This document shows, one piece after another, positions 1 through 7,937 of a stretch of DNA of 20,642 bases. The notes beneath the pieces were generated by a model that worked only from the letters and a program-made list of their open reading frames with translations, was not told where the DNA came from and ran no database searches. The position numbers were made by a program, and so were the translations under genes. Numbering within the stretch: position 1 is the first letter of the stretch; every line of letters begins with the position of its first letter. Source of the DNA: Trichomonas tenax (Eukaryota; Parabasalia; Trichomonadida; Trichomonadidae); assembly GCA_023091735.1 (NCBI GenBank), contig JALKBU010000923.1, positions 1 through 20,642 on the forward strand. The letters run 5' to 3'.

Positions 1-127
1 GCTTTATATATCCACAGCATTTTAGATTGGAAAATTTTTCATTTGCCACCAAAATTAGACCTTAAATATTCATACTGGTGGAGAAAAATCGAGATGTTTG
101 AGTAGGCGTAGAAAATTCAGTGATGCC
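1..127. repeat. left copy of contig-terminal inverted repeat
   Basis: The first 127 bases are the reverse complement of the last 127 bases, with only three differences (at 28, 79 and 124). Similarity stops sharply after 127. No coding capacity is evident. A dispersed repeat at which the assembly stopped, present here in opposite orientations, is the simplest reading. True terminal inverted repeats of a large element are possible but less likely, because the interior holds single-copy housekeeping genes. Confidence 0.9.
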
Positions 128-161
128 ACGAAATTTCAATGACTTTATTGTTGAGAATCCT

Positions 162-242
162 ATTTTTCTTGCTGCAATGCTGCTCATAAATGTATATGTA
201 TCCTTGATCACCTCTTGTAAACAGCATTGCAGCAAGACAAAT
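162..242. repeat. stem-loop 1 of five
   Basis: A 15-bp perfect stem pairs 168-182 with 222-236 (core CTTGCTGCAATGCTG). Weaker pairing extends outward to 162/242 and inward for several more base pairs, with mismatches at 166, 183 and 185. The total is about 81 nt. It opens a run of five unrelated stem-loops. Confidence 0.8.
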
Positions 243-263
243 TCCAAATTGCATAATGTTTTT

Positions 264-346
264 ACAAGATAATCATGCAGAATGACTTACTCCATATGGA
301 TGCAGTTCCCTCATATACAATGAGTCATTTTGCATGATTAATTTTT
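264..346. repeat. stem-loop 2 of five
   Basis: A 20-bp stem pairs 270-289 with 321-340 (arm begins TAATCATGCAGAATGACT). It contains two G-T wobbles (280/330, 288/322) and no other mismatch. A short imperfect extension reaches 264/346. The loop is about 31 nt. Confidence 0.8.
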
Positions 347-384
347 ATTTTTCATTTATTTAAAAATATTGTTTGAGTTTTTCA

Positions 385-485
385 AAAAAATATGGATATT
401 TGACTTCATCACACATACTGCATTAACCGAGTTTATGTGCTTGTTCGTTTCATCTACATGATTTAGTCAGATATCCATGTTTTAT
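385..485. repeat. stem-loop 3 of five
   Basis: A 19-bp stem pairs 387-405 with 465-483 (centre TATGGATATTTGACT). Two positions are G-T wobbles (391/479, 400/470). After an internal loop, four more pairs form at 408-411/459-462. The terminal loop is large. Confidence 0.75.
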
Positions 486-512
486 GAACAAATATAGTAG
501 ATATTTAACAAA

Positions 513-609
513 TCATCTATTTGTCAATATTTTGCACGAAGAATGCATATAGTGCACAGAAATATTAGATTCCATACATGCTTCGTTCATAATATTGACA
601 AATAGGTGA
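513..609. repeat. stem-loop 4 of five
   Basis: A long stem pairs 513-548 with 574-609. Of 36 positions, four are mismatched (532, 535, 542, 546) and one is a G-T wobble (516/606). The arm contains CTATTTGTCAATATT in both copies. The loop is 25 nt. Length and spaced single mismatches resemble a microRNA precursor fold, but no transcript evidence exists here. Confidence 0.85.
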
Positions 610-631
610 GCTTTGTAATAATGGACTTTTA

Positions 632-740
632 TTTTGCTTTTTAGCTCAAATCATAGTACAGCTCCATCATATGAGGCTAATTCTTAATATGCTTGCATCA
701 CATAATGGAACTGTGCTATGATTTGAGCTAAAATGCCAAA
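632..740. repeat. stem-loop 5 of five
   Basis: A long stem pairs 639-677 with 695-733 (arm begins TTTTAGCTCAAATCATAG). Of 39 positions, four are mismatched (662, 668, 671, 675) and one is a G-T wobble (657/715). The loop is 17 nt, and a few outer pairs extend to 632/740. This is the strongest fold of the five. Confidence 0.88.
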
Positions 741-1250
741 CAAAATTGTGGATAATTTGGGAATCTGGAATTTTTTACAATATTAGGATATACTGATGCT
801 GCACTGGTTCCCTATTTACTGGTAGGGGATGTAGAATCAATATTTTCAACTAATTTAAATTTCAACTTTTTTTTTCAAATAAATGCGAAAGGTATGTACT
901 GCTCAACTATGTGGGATGACCTCTTTGTAAGCATTAGCTGAAATCAATTTGCAAGAAATAATTGACACATAAATTATTTACATGGCAAAGGGCATCACTT
1001 TTCCTGACACTTTTTGGGGCAGGATTTGATTCTATTCTAAAACGAGTATCTAACTTTTTTGAAATTCTGATATTGTAAAGTATCAGATGTCAAAATTGAG
1101 TGTCAAAAATTATTCAATTTTCTAAAATGTGCCAATGTTATTCTTTATTATGCATTTAAAATCAAAGCAGAGTATGCGATAATATTAGTCACTTATAAAT
1201 ATACTTTTAATAAAGACTTTCTGAGTTGAGTTATAATATAAAAGCTCTAG
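741..1250. other. non-coding stretch left of the kinase gene
   Basis: No credible gene is seen. There is a weak, bulged sixth fold at about 911-997, a small stem at 1066-1072/1081-1087, and a CCCTA/TAGGG mini-stem near 810-830. The right edge holds the 3' flank of the minus-strand kinase gene, with a TAAAC sequence about 20 bases past its stop codon. Confidence 0.5.
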
Positions 1251-1277
1251 AAAGAAAGTTTATAACAACTAAACATA

Positions 1278-2357
1278 TTATTTTTTCTTGCCAAAAGATC
1301 CCCAACCAGGAGCGGCACCTTTAGGTTGTGTATTACTTCTATTTGGTCTTGGCTTTTGCTCCTTTTTAGGCGCAGGTTGAGAAGGTTGTGCTGGCTGTGC
1401 CTTCTGAGGGAATCCGGCAGGCAATTCGGTCTCTGCTTTGATGGCAGTAGTCCTAACAAACCCTGAATCTTCAGAAACAAGCGATGACCAATCATATTCA
1501 TAATCATATACGTAACCATGTTGAAGAAATAAGTTCCTGAACATAGCTCTGTATTCTGAATAGTGTGGTTCCTCTTCAAACTGTAAAGCACGAACTTGTT
1601 CGATGAATATTCTGAATTCTTGTGGAATATTTGCGCATAATTGAATTAACGATGTGTTGGACTTAACTTCCGCGATCTTTTTATACTTTTCTGCTTCGTT
1701 ATCAGCGTGCAAACCCATCCATGGCAATTCACCCTTAAGGAAGTAAATAAACACGTAACCAATCGCCTCAAGGTCATCACGACGCGACTGTTCGTATCCC
1801 AGAGATGCGTTTACCGACGCATAACGCGCTGTTCCAATGAGATCTTTTCCTCCTGTGAAAGGAAGGTGCTGATGCGATTTTGGATCTCTGTACTTCTTCG
1901 ACAGACCGAAATCTATCATGAAGATCTGATTCTTAACATTTCCTCGGCCGAGTAAGAAGTTTTCCGGTTTAATATCGCGATGGATGAAATTTTTGCTGTG
2001 AATGTATTCGATAGCTGTAAGGAGCTGCTCAGCGCACATCAGCGTCGTCTTTAGAGAGAATTTGTGACCGCAGAGTTGGTGCAATTCGTCCAAAGATTTC
2101 CCGAGAAGCTCCATAACAAGTATATTGTAGCTCGACTCAGTGCCGTACCACAGGAACTTCGGAACGCAGACGCCAGTCGCGAGAATGAGGTATAGCTTGT
2201 ACTCGTAGTAGAGCTGCGGAGTGCGGCTTTTCGTTGGCTCGAGCTTGATCGCGACCTCCTCGCCCGTCTTCGTGTCCTCGCCGAGGAAGATCTCGCCGAA
2301 GCTTCCGCAGCCAATCCGTTTTTTGACCCGGAATTGATTTCCAACAATAATCTCCAT
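1278..2357 (-). CDS. casein kinase 1 family serine/threonine kinase
   Basis: A 359-residue protein kinase of the CK1 family, which phosphorylates acidic or primed substrates in signalling, trafficking and cell-cycle control. Visible motifs are the glycine loop GCGSFGEIFLG (16-26), the ATP-binding lysine in VAIKLEP (K38), the catalytic HRDIKPEN (D128), the metal-binding DFG (D149), and GTARYASVNASLGYEQSRRD with the following DDLEAIGY, which is the CK1 replacement for the APE motif. The last 60 residues are a Pro/Gln/Lys-rich, probably disordered tail. I chose the ATG at 2357. The frame is open 20 codons further up but has no ATG there, and CK1 proteins normally begin close to the glycine loop. 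The gene is intronless and divergent from the ankyrin gene. A TCA initiator candidate lies at about 2390. Confidence 0.95.
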   Translation of the reverse strand: MEIIVGNQFRVKKRIGCGSFGEIFLGEDTKTGEEVAIKLEPTKSRTPQLYYEYKLYLILATGVCVPKFLWYGTESSYNILVMELLGKSLDELHQLCGHKFSLKTTLMCAEQLLTAIEYIHSKNFIHRDIKPENFLLGRGNVKNQIFMIDFGLSKKYRDPKSHQHLPFTGGKDLIGTARYASVNASLGYEQSRRDDLEAIGYVFIYFLKGELPWMGLHADNEAEKYKKIAEVKSNTSLIQLCANIPQEFRIFIEQVRALQFEEEPHYSEYRAMFRNLFLQHGYVYDYEYDWSSLVSEDSGFVRTTAIKAETELPAGFPQKAQPAQPSQPAPKKEQKPRPNRSNTQPKGAAPGWGSFGKKK

Positions 2358-2408
2358 TTTTTTATAAAGAGCAAAAATCTGCTTAAAAGTGACGAATTTT
2401 AACGTGAT

Positions 2409-2515
2409 ATTTGACAATGTAAATCAATATTGTTGACATTGTAAAGTGATATTTTGACATATTCAAAGAATTTTGATAATGTAAATTATATTTTTGACAT
2501 CGCAAATCATCTTTC
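2409..2515. repeat. five degenerate ~21-bp TTGACA units between divergent genes
   Basis: TTGACA occurs at 2411, 2433, 2454 and 2494, with the variant TTGATA at 2473, giving spacings of 22, 21, 19 and 21 bases. Each unit continues with an AT-rich tail resembling ATGTAAATNATATT. The array lies upstream of both the kinase gene and the ankyrin gene. Spacing close to two helical turns would place the motifs on one face of the DNA. It could be an array of transcription-factor sites or simply a decayed tandem repeat. Confidence 0.6.
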
Positions 2516-2855
2516 ATTGAAAAGTCACCCCACTATTTAAGCTAATGATTTTTTGCCATTCCTTTATATACTTCAAGGCCTTTATTCACATAGCTTTCAG
2601 CGAAAGTACCGGCGTCACTTGTTTTATTTGCCGTGTAAAATATTTTTTCCAAACTTTTTTTGGGAAATATCGTTTTTAAGTTCTGTGTCTGCCATAAAAT
2701 AAACATTTAAGCATGTTTATCAAGAGAAATCCATAATATTACTTTTTTGTGAAAATATCAAACAGAAAAACGAGTAATTGTTGGATGATTTTGGATCCGA
2801 ATCATTCCATAACTATGCCAATAAATGTATGTGAAACATATCATTTTGTAGATAA
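2516..2855. other. rest of the intergenic region before the ankyrin gene
   Basis: AT-rich with no gene recognised. It ends in the ankyrin gene's initiator at 2841. Confidence 0.5.
2841..2847 (+). promoter_or_regulatory. candidate initiator (TCATTTT) of the ankyrin gene
   Basis: TCATTTT with its A 13 bases before the ATG at 2856. It matches the trichomonad initiator consensus TCA followed by a pyrimidine and T/A, known from Trichomonas vaginalis. Confidence 0.55.
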
Positions 2856-3815
2856 ATGAAAAGATCTGTTCCAATTTCAAAAGCACCTGCAAAAAAACCG
2901 GTTGTTAACGCGCGTGCTAAAGCTCCATCTTCACCAGCACGCAGAGTTGCCGCGTCTAGACAGCCTCAGCAAGAAAAACTTGAATCAAGTATTTTAATTG
3001 CCGCAGACAAAGGAGATATTGCTAATGTGCAGCATTTAATTCAAAGCGGGAAAAACGTGAATGCGAAAGACAAACAAGGAAACACTGCAATAATGTTTGC
3101 TGCACGCCAAGGAAACATGATTTTATTAAAATATCTTGCAGACAATGGAGCAACTATTGACGAGAAAAACGCTGAAGGGTACACTCCATTGATAATTGCG
3201 ACACTAAACAATAGAGAGGAGGCAGTGAAGTTCTTAATCAATAGGCATGCATCTATAGAAAGCCATGATCCAAAGGGATCTACTCCACTTTTGCTTTCTG
3301 CATCAAGAAGTTTATCACTTTTCCAATATTTTGCTGAACGCGATGGAAACATTAATGACACAAATAGAGATGATAGCACAGCATTGATGATTGCTACATG
3401 GTCTGGCAAAGTTGATATTGTGAACTACATCCTATCAAAAAAAGTCCCAATAGACAGTAAAGATCGAGATGGTTACACGGCACTTTTCCATGCAACGAGA
3501 GTTGGAAATAGTCAAATCATGAGGAAACTTATTGACAAAGGAGCAAACATTGATGTTGTTGATAAGGCAAGGGATACTCCTGTTATTGTGGCAGCAAGAA
3601 AAGGATTTACAGCTTGTGTTACAATGCTCGAAAATGAAGGTGCAAACATTGATGCGAAAAATAGTTTCGGAGAAACAGCTATGATATGTGCTTCAAAGAA
3701 TGGATACTTCCCAATCGTTGAATTCCTCTGCAAGAGACATGCGGACAGAGAAGGAGCCTTAAATGTTGCCAAAACACCTGAAATTTCACAATTTTTGCTT
3801 CATTATAAAGAATAA
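2856..3815 (+). CDS. ankyrin-repeat protein
   Basis: A 319-residue protein made almost entirely of ankyrin repeats, which are helix-turn-helix units that bind other proteins. After a basic, Ala/Pro-rich leader (1-42) come about eight repeats of 33 residues, recognisable by cores such as GNTAIMFAARQGN, GYTPLIIATLNNRE, DGYTALFHATRVGN and GETAMICASKNGY. A short helical cap (FLLHYKE) ends the chain. There is no signal peptide, membrane segment or added catalytic domain, so a cytosolic scaffold or adaptor is likely. Such proteins form very large families in trichomonads, so the specific partner cannot be read from sequence. The 3' end faces the DUF778 gene with about 80 bases between, and AATAAA-type sequences follow on both strands. 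Confidence 0.93.
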   Translation: MKRSVPISKAPAKKPVVNARAKAPSSPARRVAASRQPQQEKLESSILIAADKGDIANVQHLIQSGKNVNAKDKQGNTAIMFAARQGNMILLKYLADNGATIDEKNAEGYTPLIIATLNNREEAVKFLINRHASIESHDPKGSTPLLLSASRSLSLFQYFAERDGNINDTNRDDSTALMIATWSGKVDIVNYILSKKVPIDSKDRDGYTALFHATRVGNSQIMRKLIDKGANIDVVDKARDTPVIVAARKGFTACVTMLENEGANIDAKNSFGETAMICASKNGYFPIVEFLCKRHADREGALNVAKTPEISQFLLHYKE

Positions 3816-3897
3816 GGTATTGGAACTTGAAATTATCTTTACAATAAGAAAATAATATAGAGACAATAAACAAAATACAATAAAAGAATATTTTATT

Positions 3898-4401
3898 TCA
3901 AAACACAAATTTAATTAAGATTAAAAGGAATATCAAGAATGGGAGCCATGTATTAATGATAGCATCGAAAGATTTAGAGCGGCCGTGAAGAATTAATCCC
4001 CAAATTATTTGAATTGTTGCGCCATTAACCCAACTTCCGCTGAAAGGGGCAATTTGTTTCACATTGGCTTCCTGTAAAACTGCTGCTGCAAAGTAATGAC
4101 AATTTGACGTAATTAAATTATAATCAATATGTGTAAATCTGTTAGAAATGCGATCTATTGCTTCATCCCATTGCTTTGGATCAACATTTAGTTTCCAGCG
4201 CTGTGCGGGATGTCCAAAAAGCATGCAGCCCCTTCCTATATTATAAGGACCTTCGAAATCATAGACACAGCCTTTAGAATCGGTAACGCCAACATGACCA
4301 ATAGCTGGACATAACCATGATAGCATCGGAATCGGTGTCCAAACTACGGAACAAGCGTCTTCTTGATTGATATCTGGAAGAAATTCATCTTCACCTTCCA
4401 T
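3898..4401 (-). CDS. TMEM222/RTE1-like DUF778 membrane protein
   Basis: A 167-residue protein matching the DUF778 family (animal TMEM222, plant RTE1, which acts with the ethylene receptor ETR1 at Golgi/ER membranes). Family hallmarks are CSVVWTPIPMLSWLCPAIGH (17-36), the DFEGPYNIG stretch (48-56), FGHPAQRWKL (62-71) and a C-terminal SNCHYF (99-104). A hydrophobic tail at about 148-167 can anchor the protein. H36 and C101 sit in contexts (IGH and NCH) resembling the permuted papain-like fold of LRAT and NlpC/P60 proteins; that link is inference. The length is close to the family norm. The stop codon TGA is followed directly by AATAAA. A TCA initiator candidate lies near 4424. The biochemical role in protists is unknown. 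Confidence 0.9.
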   Translation of the reverse strand: MEGEDEFLPDINQEDACSVVWTPIPMLSWLCPAIGHVGVTDSKGCVYDFEGPYNIGRGCMLFGHPAQRWKLNVDPKQWDEAIDRISNRFTHIDYNLITSNCHYFAAAVLQEANVKQIAPFSGSWVNGATIQIIWGLILHGRSKSFDAIINTWLPFLIFLLILIKFVF

Positions 4402-4914
4402 TTTATTTAATGTTTAACCTTATTGAAAGAGGAAAGTCTGCATTTGGAAAAACATTCAAATATTAATTCATGACAATAACTTTGTTGCATATATTGAGCA
4501 CAGCCTATTATATGTAATTCATAATATGTCATGAAATAAATCAGTAAAAATTATTGAAATAATTTAATGAAATAGATGACATGATGAGAAGAATTCACCA
4601 TTAAATAAAATAGCATAGGGCATATATAGTCACTAAAGTTTTAAAGTCAGTTACTGTGGATTTAAATATTTAATAATATATTATATATATGTTTATTTTA
4701 AAGCAAATCTTAACGACTTTCCCATAATCATATCTTTACATAAAGTTGCACAATACTTTATATATCTTTAAAATAAAATATTTATATAAATATGGAGAGA
4801 AATAATGTAGTGAATATAGTTGAAGTGATAGTTGTAAGAACAAACATATAGATATGATTTGATATGTTTCAAATAAAATATTTTGTTGATCAAACAAAGT
4901 TTAAGTTTTTAGTA
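4402..4914. other. AT-rich intergenic region with one imperfect hairpin
   Basis: No gene is seen. An imperfect fold at 4465-4537 pairs 4467-4475 with 4527-4535, then after a 10-nt internal loop pairs about 4486-4499 with 4503-4516. It is weaker and more AT-rich than the left-end hairpins. The remainder is low-complexity A/T. Confidence 0.45.
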
Positions 4915-5223
4915 TCAAGGAATAAACTCAGACTGATCTTGGTGGTGTCCACCGTGATTCCTTCTTGGTCTTTTGAGCTTTATTTCTGCTTCATCTTCAA
5001 TTGGTGAAATTGGCTTGAAACTTGTGTGCAATGGCTTCTGGAATGAATGTATATCCTGGGATCAACCAAATGATTCGTACTTGCTGCTGAATTTCTTCAA
5101 ATATTGTTCATCTCTCTTGATTAATCTTCTAACGCCATCACTTGATTTACCTTCAAAACGGCGAAATGAAGAATCGTGTGTTCGATGCCAGCTGAGTACC
5201 AAAAAAGCGAAGAATGCAAACAT
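4915..5223 (-). pseudogene. small secreted-type reading frame interrupted by TGA
   Basis: From the ATG at 5223 the frame encodes 53 residues. It starts with a short hydrophobic stretch (MFAFFAFLVLSW) that resembles a signal peptide, followed by a charged section, and stops at a TGA (5062-5064). The same frame stays open for 48 more codons, rich in charged residues and His, to a second TGA at 4915. A TGTCAAAA initiator-like motif lies 11 bases before the ATG, very similar to that of the TOR gene. It may be a real 53-residue protein, a ~100-residue gene broken by a nonsense change, or chance. I recognise no family. Confidence 0.35.
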
Positions 5224-5236
5224 TTTCCTATTTTGA

Positions 5237-5870
5237 CAATCATTTTCTCAAAAGCTGATCGTCTACCAGCCTCTACTCTGTTTTTTGTCATGTAATATAT
5301 ATTTTGACAAATAAATATATCTGTCATTGACGATTAAAATACCCTCAAACTCTAGATTCTATTTATATGTCAGAAATTGAAGTGTCATTTATTGAATAAA
5401 ATCAGGCAAGGTCACATAGAGTTGAATTCCTCTATTCTAGTTTAGCCATTCAAAAAATTGCTATTCTATAATGTTGTTTACTATACATATTATGAGATGA
5501 AATCAACATTTTGTTGCCAACAAGTGTGATTTTTTTCCAAAAATGACTAAAAATAGGGGATCTCAACGCCTCAATTTCAGAAAAATGATTTTCATCAGGC
5601 ATAGCTATTATTTAATCATGCTAAATGATCCGAACTTTCACATTTATATATGGTACTATAGTAGATATAGATGCTATTACTTAGTAGCTAACAATATGTC
5701 CAATTAATGAGTTTTGATGGAAAAGAAGGCTTTTTTATGTTTTTATGTATGTTTTACCAGATCAAATTGTATTTTACTCATAATGAAATATTGTGCAATG
5801 TTTTGGTTGTGTACAATAAATATGACTAATAGCTATTGTTATGATATAACTGGATCTGAAATTTCTTTTT
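5237..5870. other. intergenic region with no recognised gene
   Basis: AT-rich. TTGACA occurs at 5233 and about 5303. An 8-bp inverted match (AATGTTG) near 5477 is too short to mean much. Short open frames here lack codon structure or family resemblance. Confidence 0.4.
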
Positions 5871-6455
5871 TTAAAGTGTTTCGACAGCATCAAATTTCTC
5901 CATAGGCATTTTTTATCACTTTTGGTAGGGCGAATTTTGTCACAGCTAAATGAACTTGAAGTAATACATTTAGATTTTAATTGATTGCTTATGAAATCAG
6001 ACTCTTTGATTGTTTGATCTGCTGCGAGTTTAAGAACGGAATTTACTTGATCTAAGCTGTGAAGATGGAGGTTAATATCAGTTAAAATCTGAGTCTTATC
6101 ATGTTCGAATTGGTGGCAAAATGGAACCTTCGCCAAAATGACATATGTGCGCACCAATTTTGACTTCTTTACAAATAAGCAGTTAAAAAACTGCCCTATC
6201 TGTATAATTTGAAAATCAAACTTGTCGCTAATGAACAGGCCATTTCTCTCAACCCTGCGAACTGAAAATGTTCCTTGGCGTTGAGATTTATCAAAACGCT
6301 GGTTTTTAATGAAATTCATTAACGATGAAAAGGGTGACTTCGGCAGAAGTTTCTGTTTCAATATCAGTCATGTGGGCCATATTTTCTAAATAGGAATCTA
6401 TTGGAATTTGAACGAAGAATCGATCTTTGGTGGTGATAATGATGACAGCAAACAT
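5871..6455 (-). pseudogene. unrecognised gene with two apparent frameshifts
   Basis: Three open segments on the minus strand join into one protein-like sequence of about 194 residues. The ATG at 6455 opens MFAVIIITTKDRFFVQIPID and runs about 44 codons before its frame closes. The next frame carries the middle from about 6340 to 5915. The first frame then returns for PMEKFDAVETL and a TAA at 5871 that merges into a TAAA signal. The switches fall at homopolymers (CCCTTTT near 6337, A6 near 5913). A well-placed initiator, TCATAA, lies 10 bases before the ATG. Either this is a decayed gene or the assembly has two one-base errors. The protein has no signal peptide or membrane helix, contains a basic centre, and matches no family I know. 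Confidence 0.5.
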
Positions 6456-6712
6456 CACAAATTATGAAGCTGTCATTTGCCTGTCAAACTTATCAAAATG
6501 CGGTTTTAAATTGACATATTTTTTTATTAGAATATCTCCTGACGTTAAATCATAGGATGTATGTGGAAACATTTTGCTTCGATTATCCAGATTTTCAACA
6601 GTTTGGACTGATCCAAATTTAAATTAATTTATTGAAATTGAATTTCATTAATTTGCAATGATTTATGAATAGAAGCAACGTGAATGGAATTTAAGCAATC
6701 AAAATAAAAGTT
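6456..6712. other. spacer between eS6 and the frameshifted gene
   Basis: AT-rich and non-coding. It contains TGTCAAA (6482) and TTGACA (about 6512) upstream of the frameshifted gene. On its right edge the eS6 stop codon reads TAAAA, which is the trichomonad TAAA polyadenylation context. Confidence 0.45.
6461..6467 (-). promoter_or_regulatory. candidate initiator (TCATAAT) of the frameshifted gene
   Basis: Read on the minus strand, TCATAAT has its A 10 bases before the ATG at 6455. The intact promoter context argues that the downstream frame is, or was until recently, a real gene. Confidence 0.5.
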
Positions 6713-7363
6713 TTACTGCTTCTGCTGCTGCTTGAGCATAGCCTGGTACTGCTCGGCCTTCCTCTTTGTGGCCTCACGCTTCTCCTTACGCTCCTTGAGC
6801 ATACGATTCTTGCGGGCAACACGGCGTGGTGTGATTAGGCGCTGGACCTTTGGCTGCGTGAATTTTCCTGGCTTGACCTCACGCTTGAGAACGAGCTTGG
6901 AAGCATCGAACTTGGAATCCTCGATGCCGAACATGGCGCAAAGTGTGGAGGCGCGCTTTGGACCGAAGCGGCGTGGAACAACTGTTGTTGTAAGGCCCTC
7001 GATTTCCTTCTCACCCTTCTGAAGAACAACACAGTGGAGGGCGGAGATTTCGTCGGAGATGATGCAGCCGCGGACTGTCTTGCGCTTGCGCTCACCATCC
7101 TTGCGTGGTCTGTAGCAAGATGTGCCTGCTTTGAGGAGAAGGCGGATACGGCGTGGGGTGATAACACCCTGCTTCATTGGGAAGCCCTGCTTATCGAAGC
7201 CACCGCCGATTCTGAAGATGTAGCCCTTGAATTGGCCGCCAAGCTTCTCGCCTTCGATATCCTGACCGAGGCGCTTCTCGTAGAGTGCGTTGAGGGCGGC
7301 TGGATCGTCGATGTCGACAACGACCTGTGTGCCGTTCTCTGGATAAGCAAGAGTGATTCTCAT
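6713..7363 (-). CDS. RPS6: 40S ribosomal protein eS6
   Basis: A 216-residue small-subunit ribosomal protein. Typical eS6 blocks are MRITLAYPENGTQ at the start, FDKQGFPMKQGV, CYRPRKDGERKRKTVRGCI, KKGEKEIEG-type VLQKGEKEIEGL, VPRRFGPKRAS and QRLITPRRVARKN. The ATG at 7363 is chosen because the family begins at exactly this MRI/MKL motif; the frame runs 22 codons further up without family similarity. The C terminus ends at LKQQQKQ and lacks the arginine-serine tail phosphorylated by S6 kinase in animals and yeast. Codon choice is more GC-rich than the surroundings, as expected for a highly expressed gene. The stop lies in TAAAA. The gene is about 575 bases downstream of TOR, on the same strand. 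Confidence 0.97.
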   Translation of the reverse strand: MRITLAYPENGTQVVVDIDDPAALNALYEKRLGQDIEGEKLGGQFKGYIFRIGGGFDKQGFPMKQGVITPRRIRLLLKAGTSCYRPRKDGERKRKTVRGCIISDEISALHCVVLQKGEKEIEGLTTTVVPRRFGPKRASTLCAMFGIEDSKFDASKLVLKREVKPGKFTQPKVQRLITPRRVARKNRMLKERKEKREATKRKAEQYQAMLKQQQKQ

Positions 7364-7937
7364 CTTAAAAAAAGGGCCATGAAAAAACAAACAGACCCTT
7401 TCAATTTGGAAAAGTGTCAAATATGTCATTTTTAAAAATTGTTACGTTTTTATTTTGTTATTTGTCAAATTTTATTTTCTAATTCTGACAAACGTATTTT
7501 TGACTTTTGATATTGGACTTATCAAAATATCTGAATATTATTCAACAATTCACCTTTCAGCAAGATTTTACACCTGGATCTTTGGCTATTTAAGCTTGCA
7601 ACATGATATTGCATCTATTTATACTAAGATGAATCAAACTCAGTTTATAACTCATGAATTTATTTTTGAAACACTTCAGATTTATGTTGGATCTTCAATA
7701 ATATGATCCGCATGTTTGTTATATGATACACTTCAAAAGTGAGCATGTTTCAAATATTGATTCAGAAAGTCAACAATATTTTTATTCATTTATGCTCAGT
7801 TCAATCAATGCGTTTAAAATACTGTTCGTAATTGTTACGTTTTCGTTAGCATCAAGAGAATAAAGTGGAGACAAGAAGAATTCAAATAAACTAAAAATTT
7901 ATAAAATAGAAATAATGTTATATTTTTGTAATAAACA
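7364..7937. other. intergenic region between TOR and eS6
   Basis: Holds the eS6 promoter. A TCA initiator candidate sits 17 bases before the eS6 ATG (about 7380). TGTCAA or TTGAC-type motifs occur at about 7416, 7466, 7487 and 7498. A plus-strand open frame of 83 codons (7455-7706) is AT-rich and unlike any protein I know, so I do not call it. Confidence 0.45.

Noticed and set aside
162..740. CRISPR-like array
   Set aside because: The units are five different palindromes, not one repeated sequence with spacers, and the genome is eukaryotic.
2358..2417. Upstream extension of the casein kinase 1 frame
   Set aside because: The frame is open but starts at TTG, not ATG, and adds residues without family similarity ahead of a standard CK1 start.
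7364..7429. 22-codon N-terminal extension of eS6
   Set aside because: eS6 proteins start at the MRI/MKL motif. The extension overlaps the likely initiator and promoter and has no similarity.
7455..7706. 83-codon plus-strand frame between TOR and eS6
   Set aside because: Composition is that of AT-rich intergenic DNA, there is no recognisable domain, and it lies across the eS6 promoter region.
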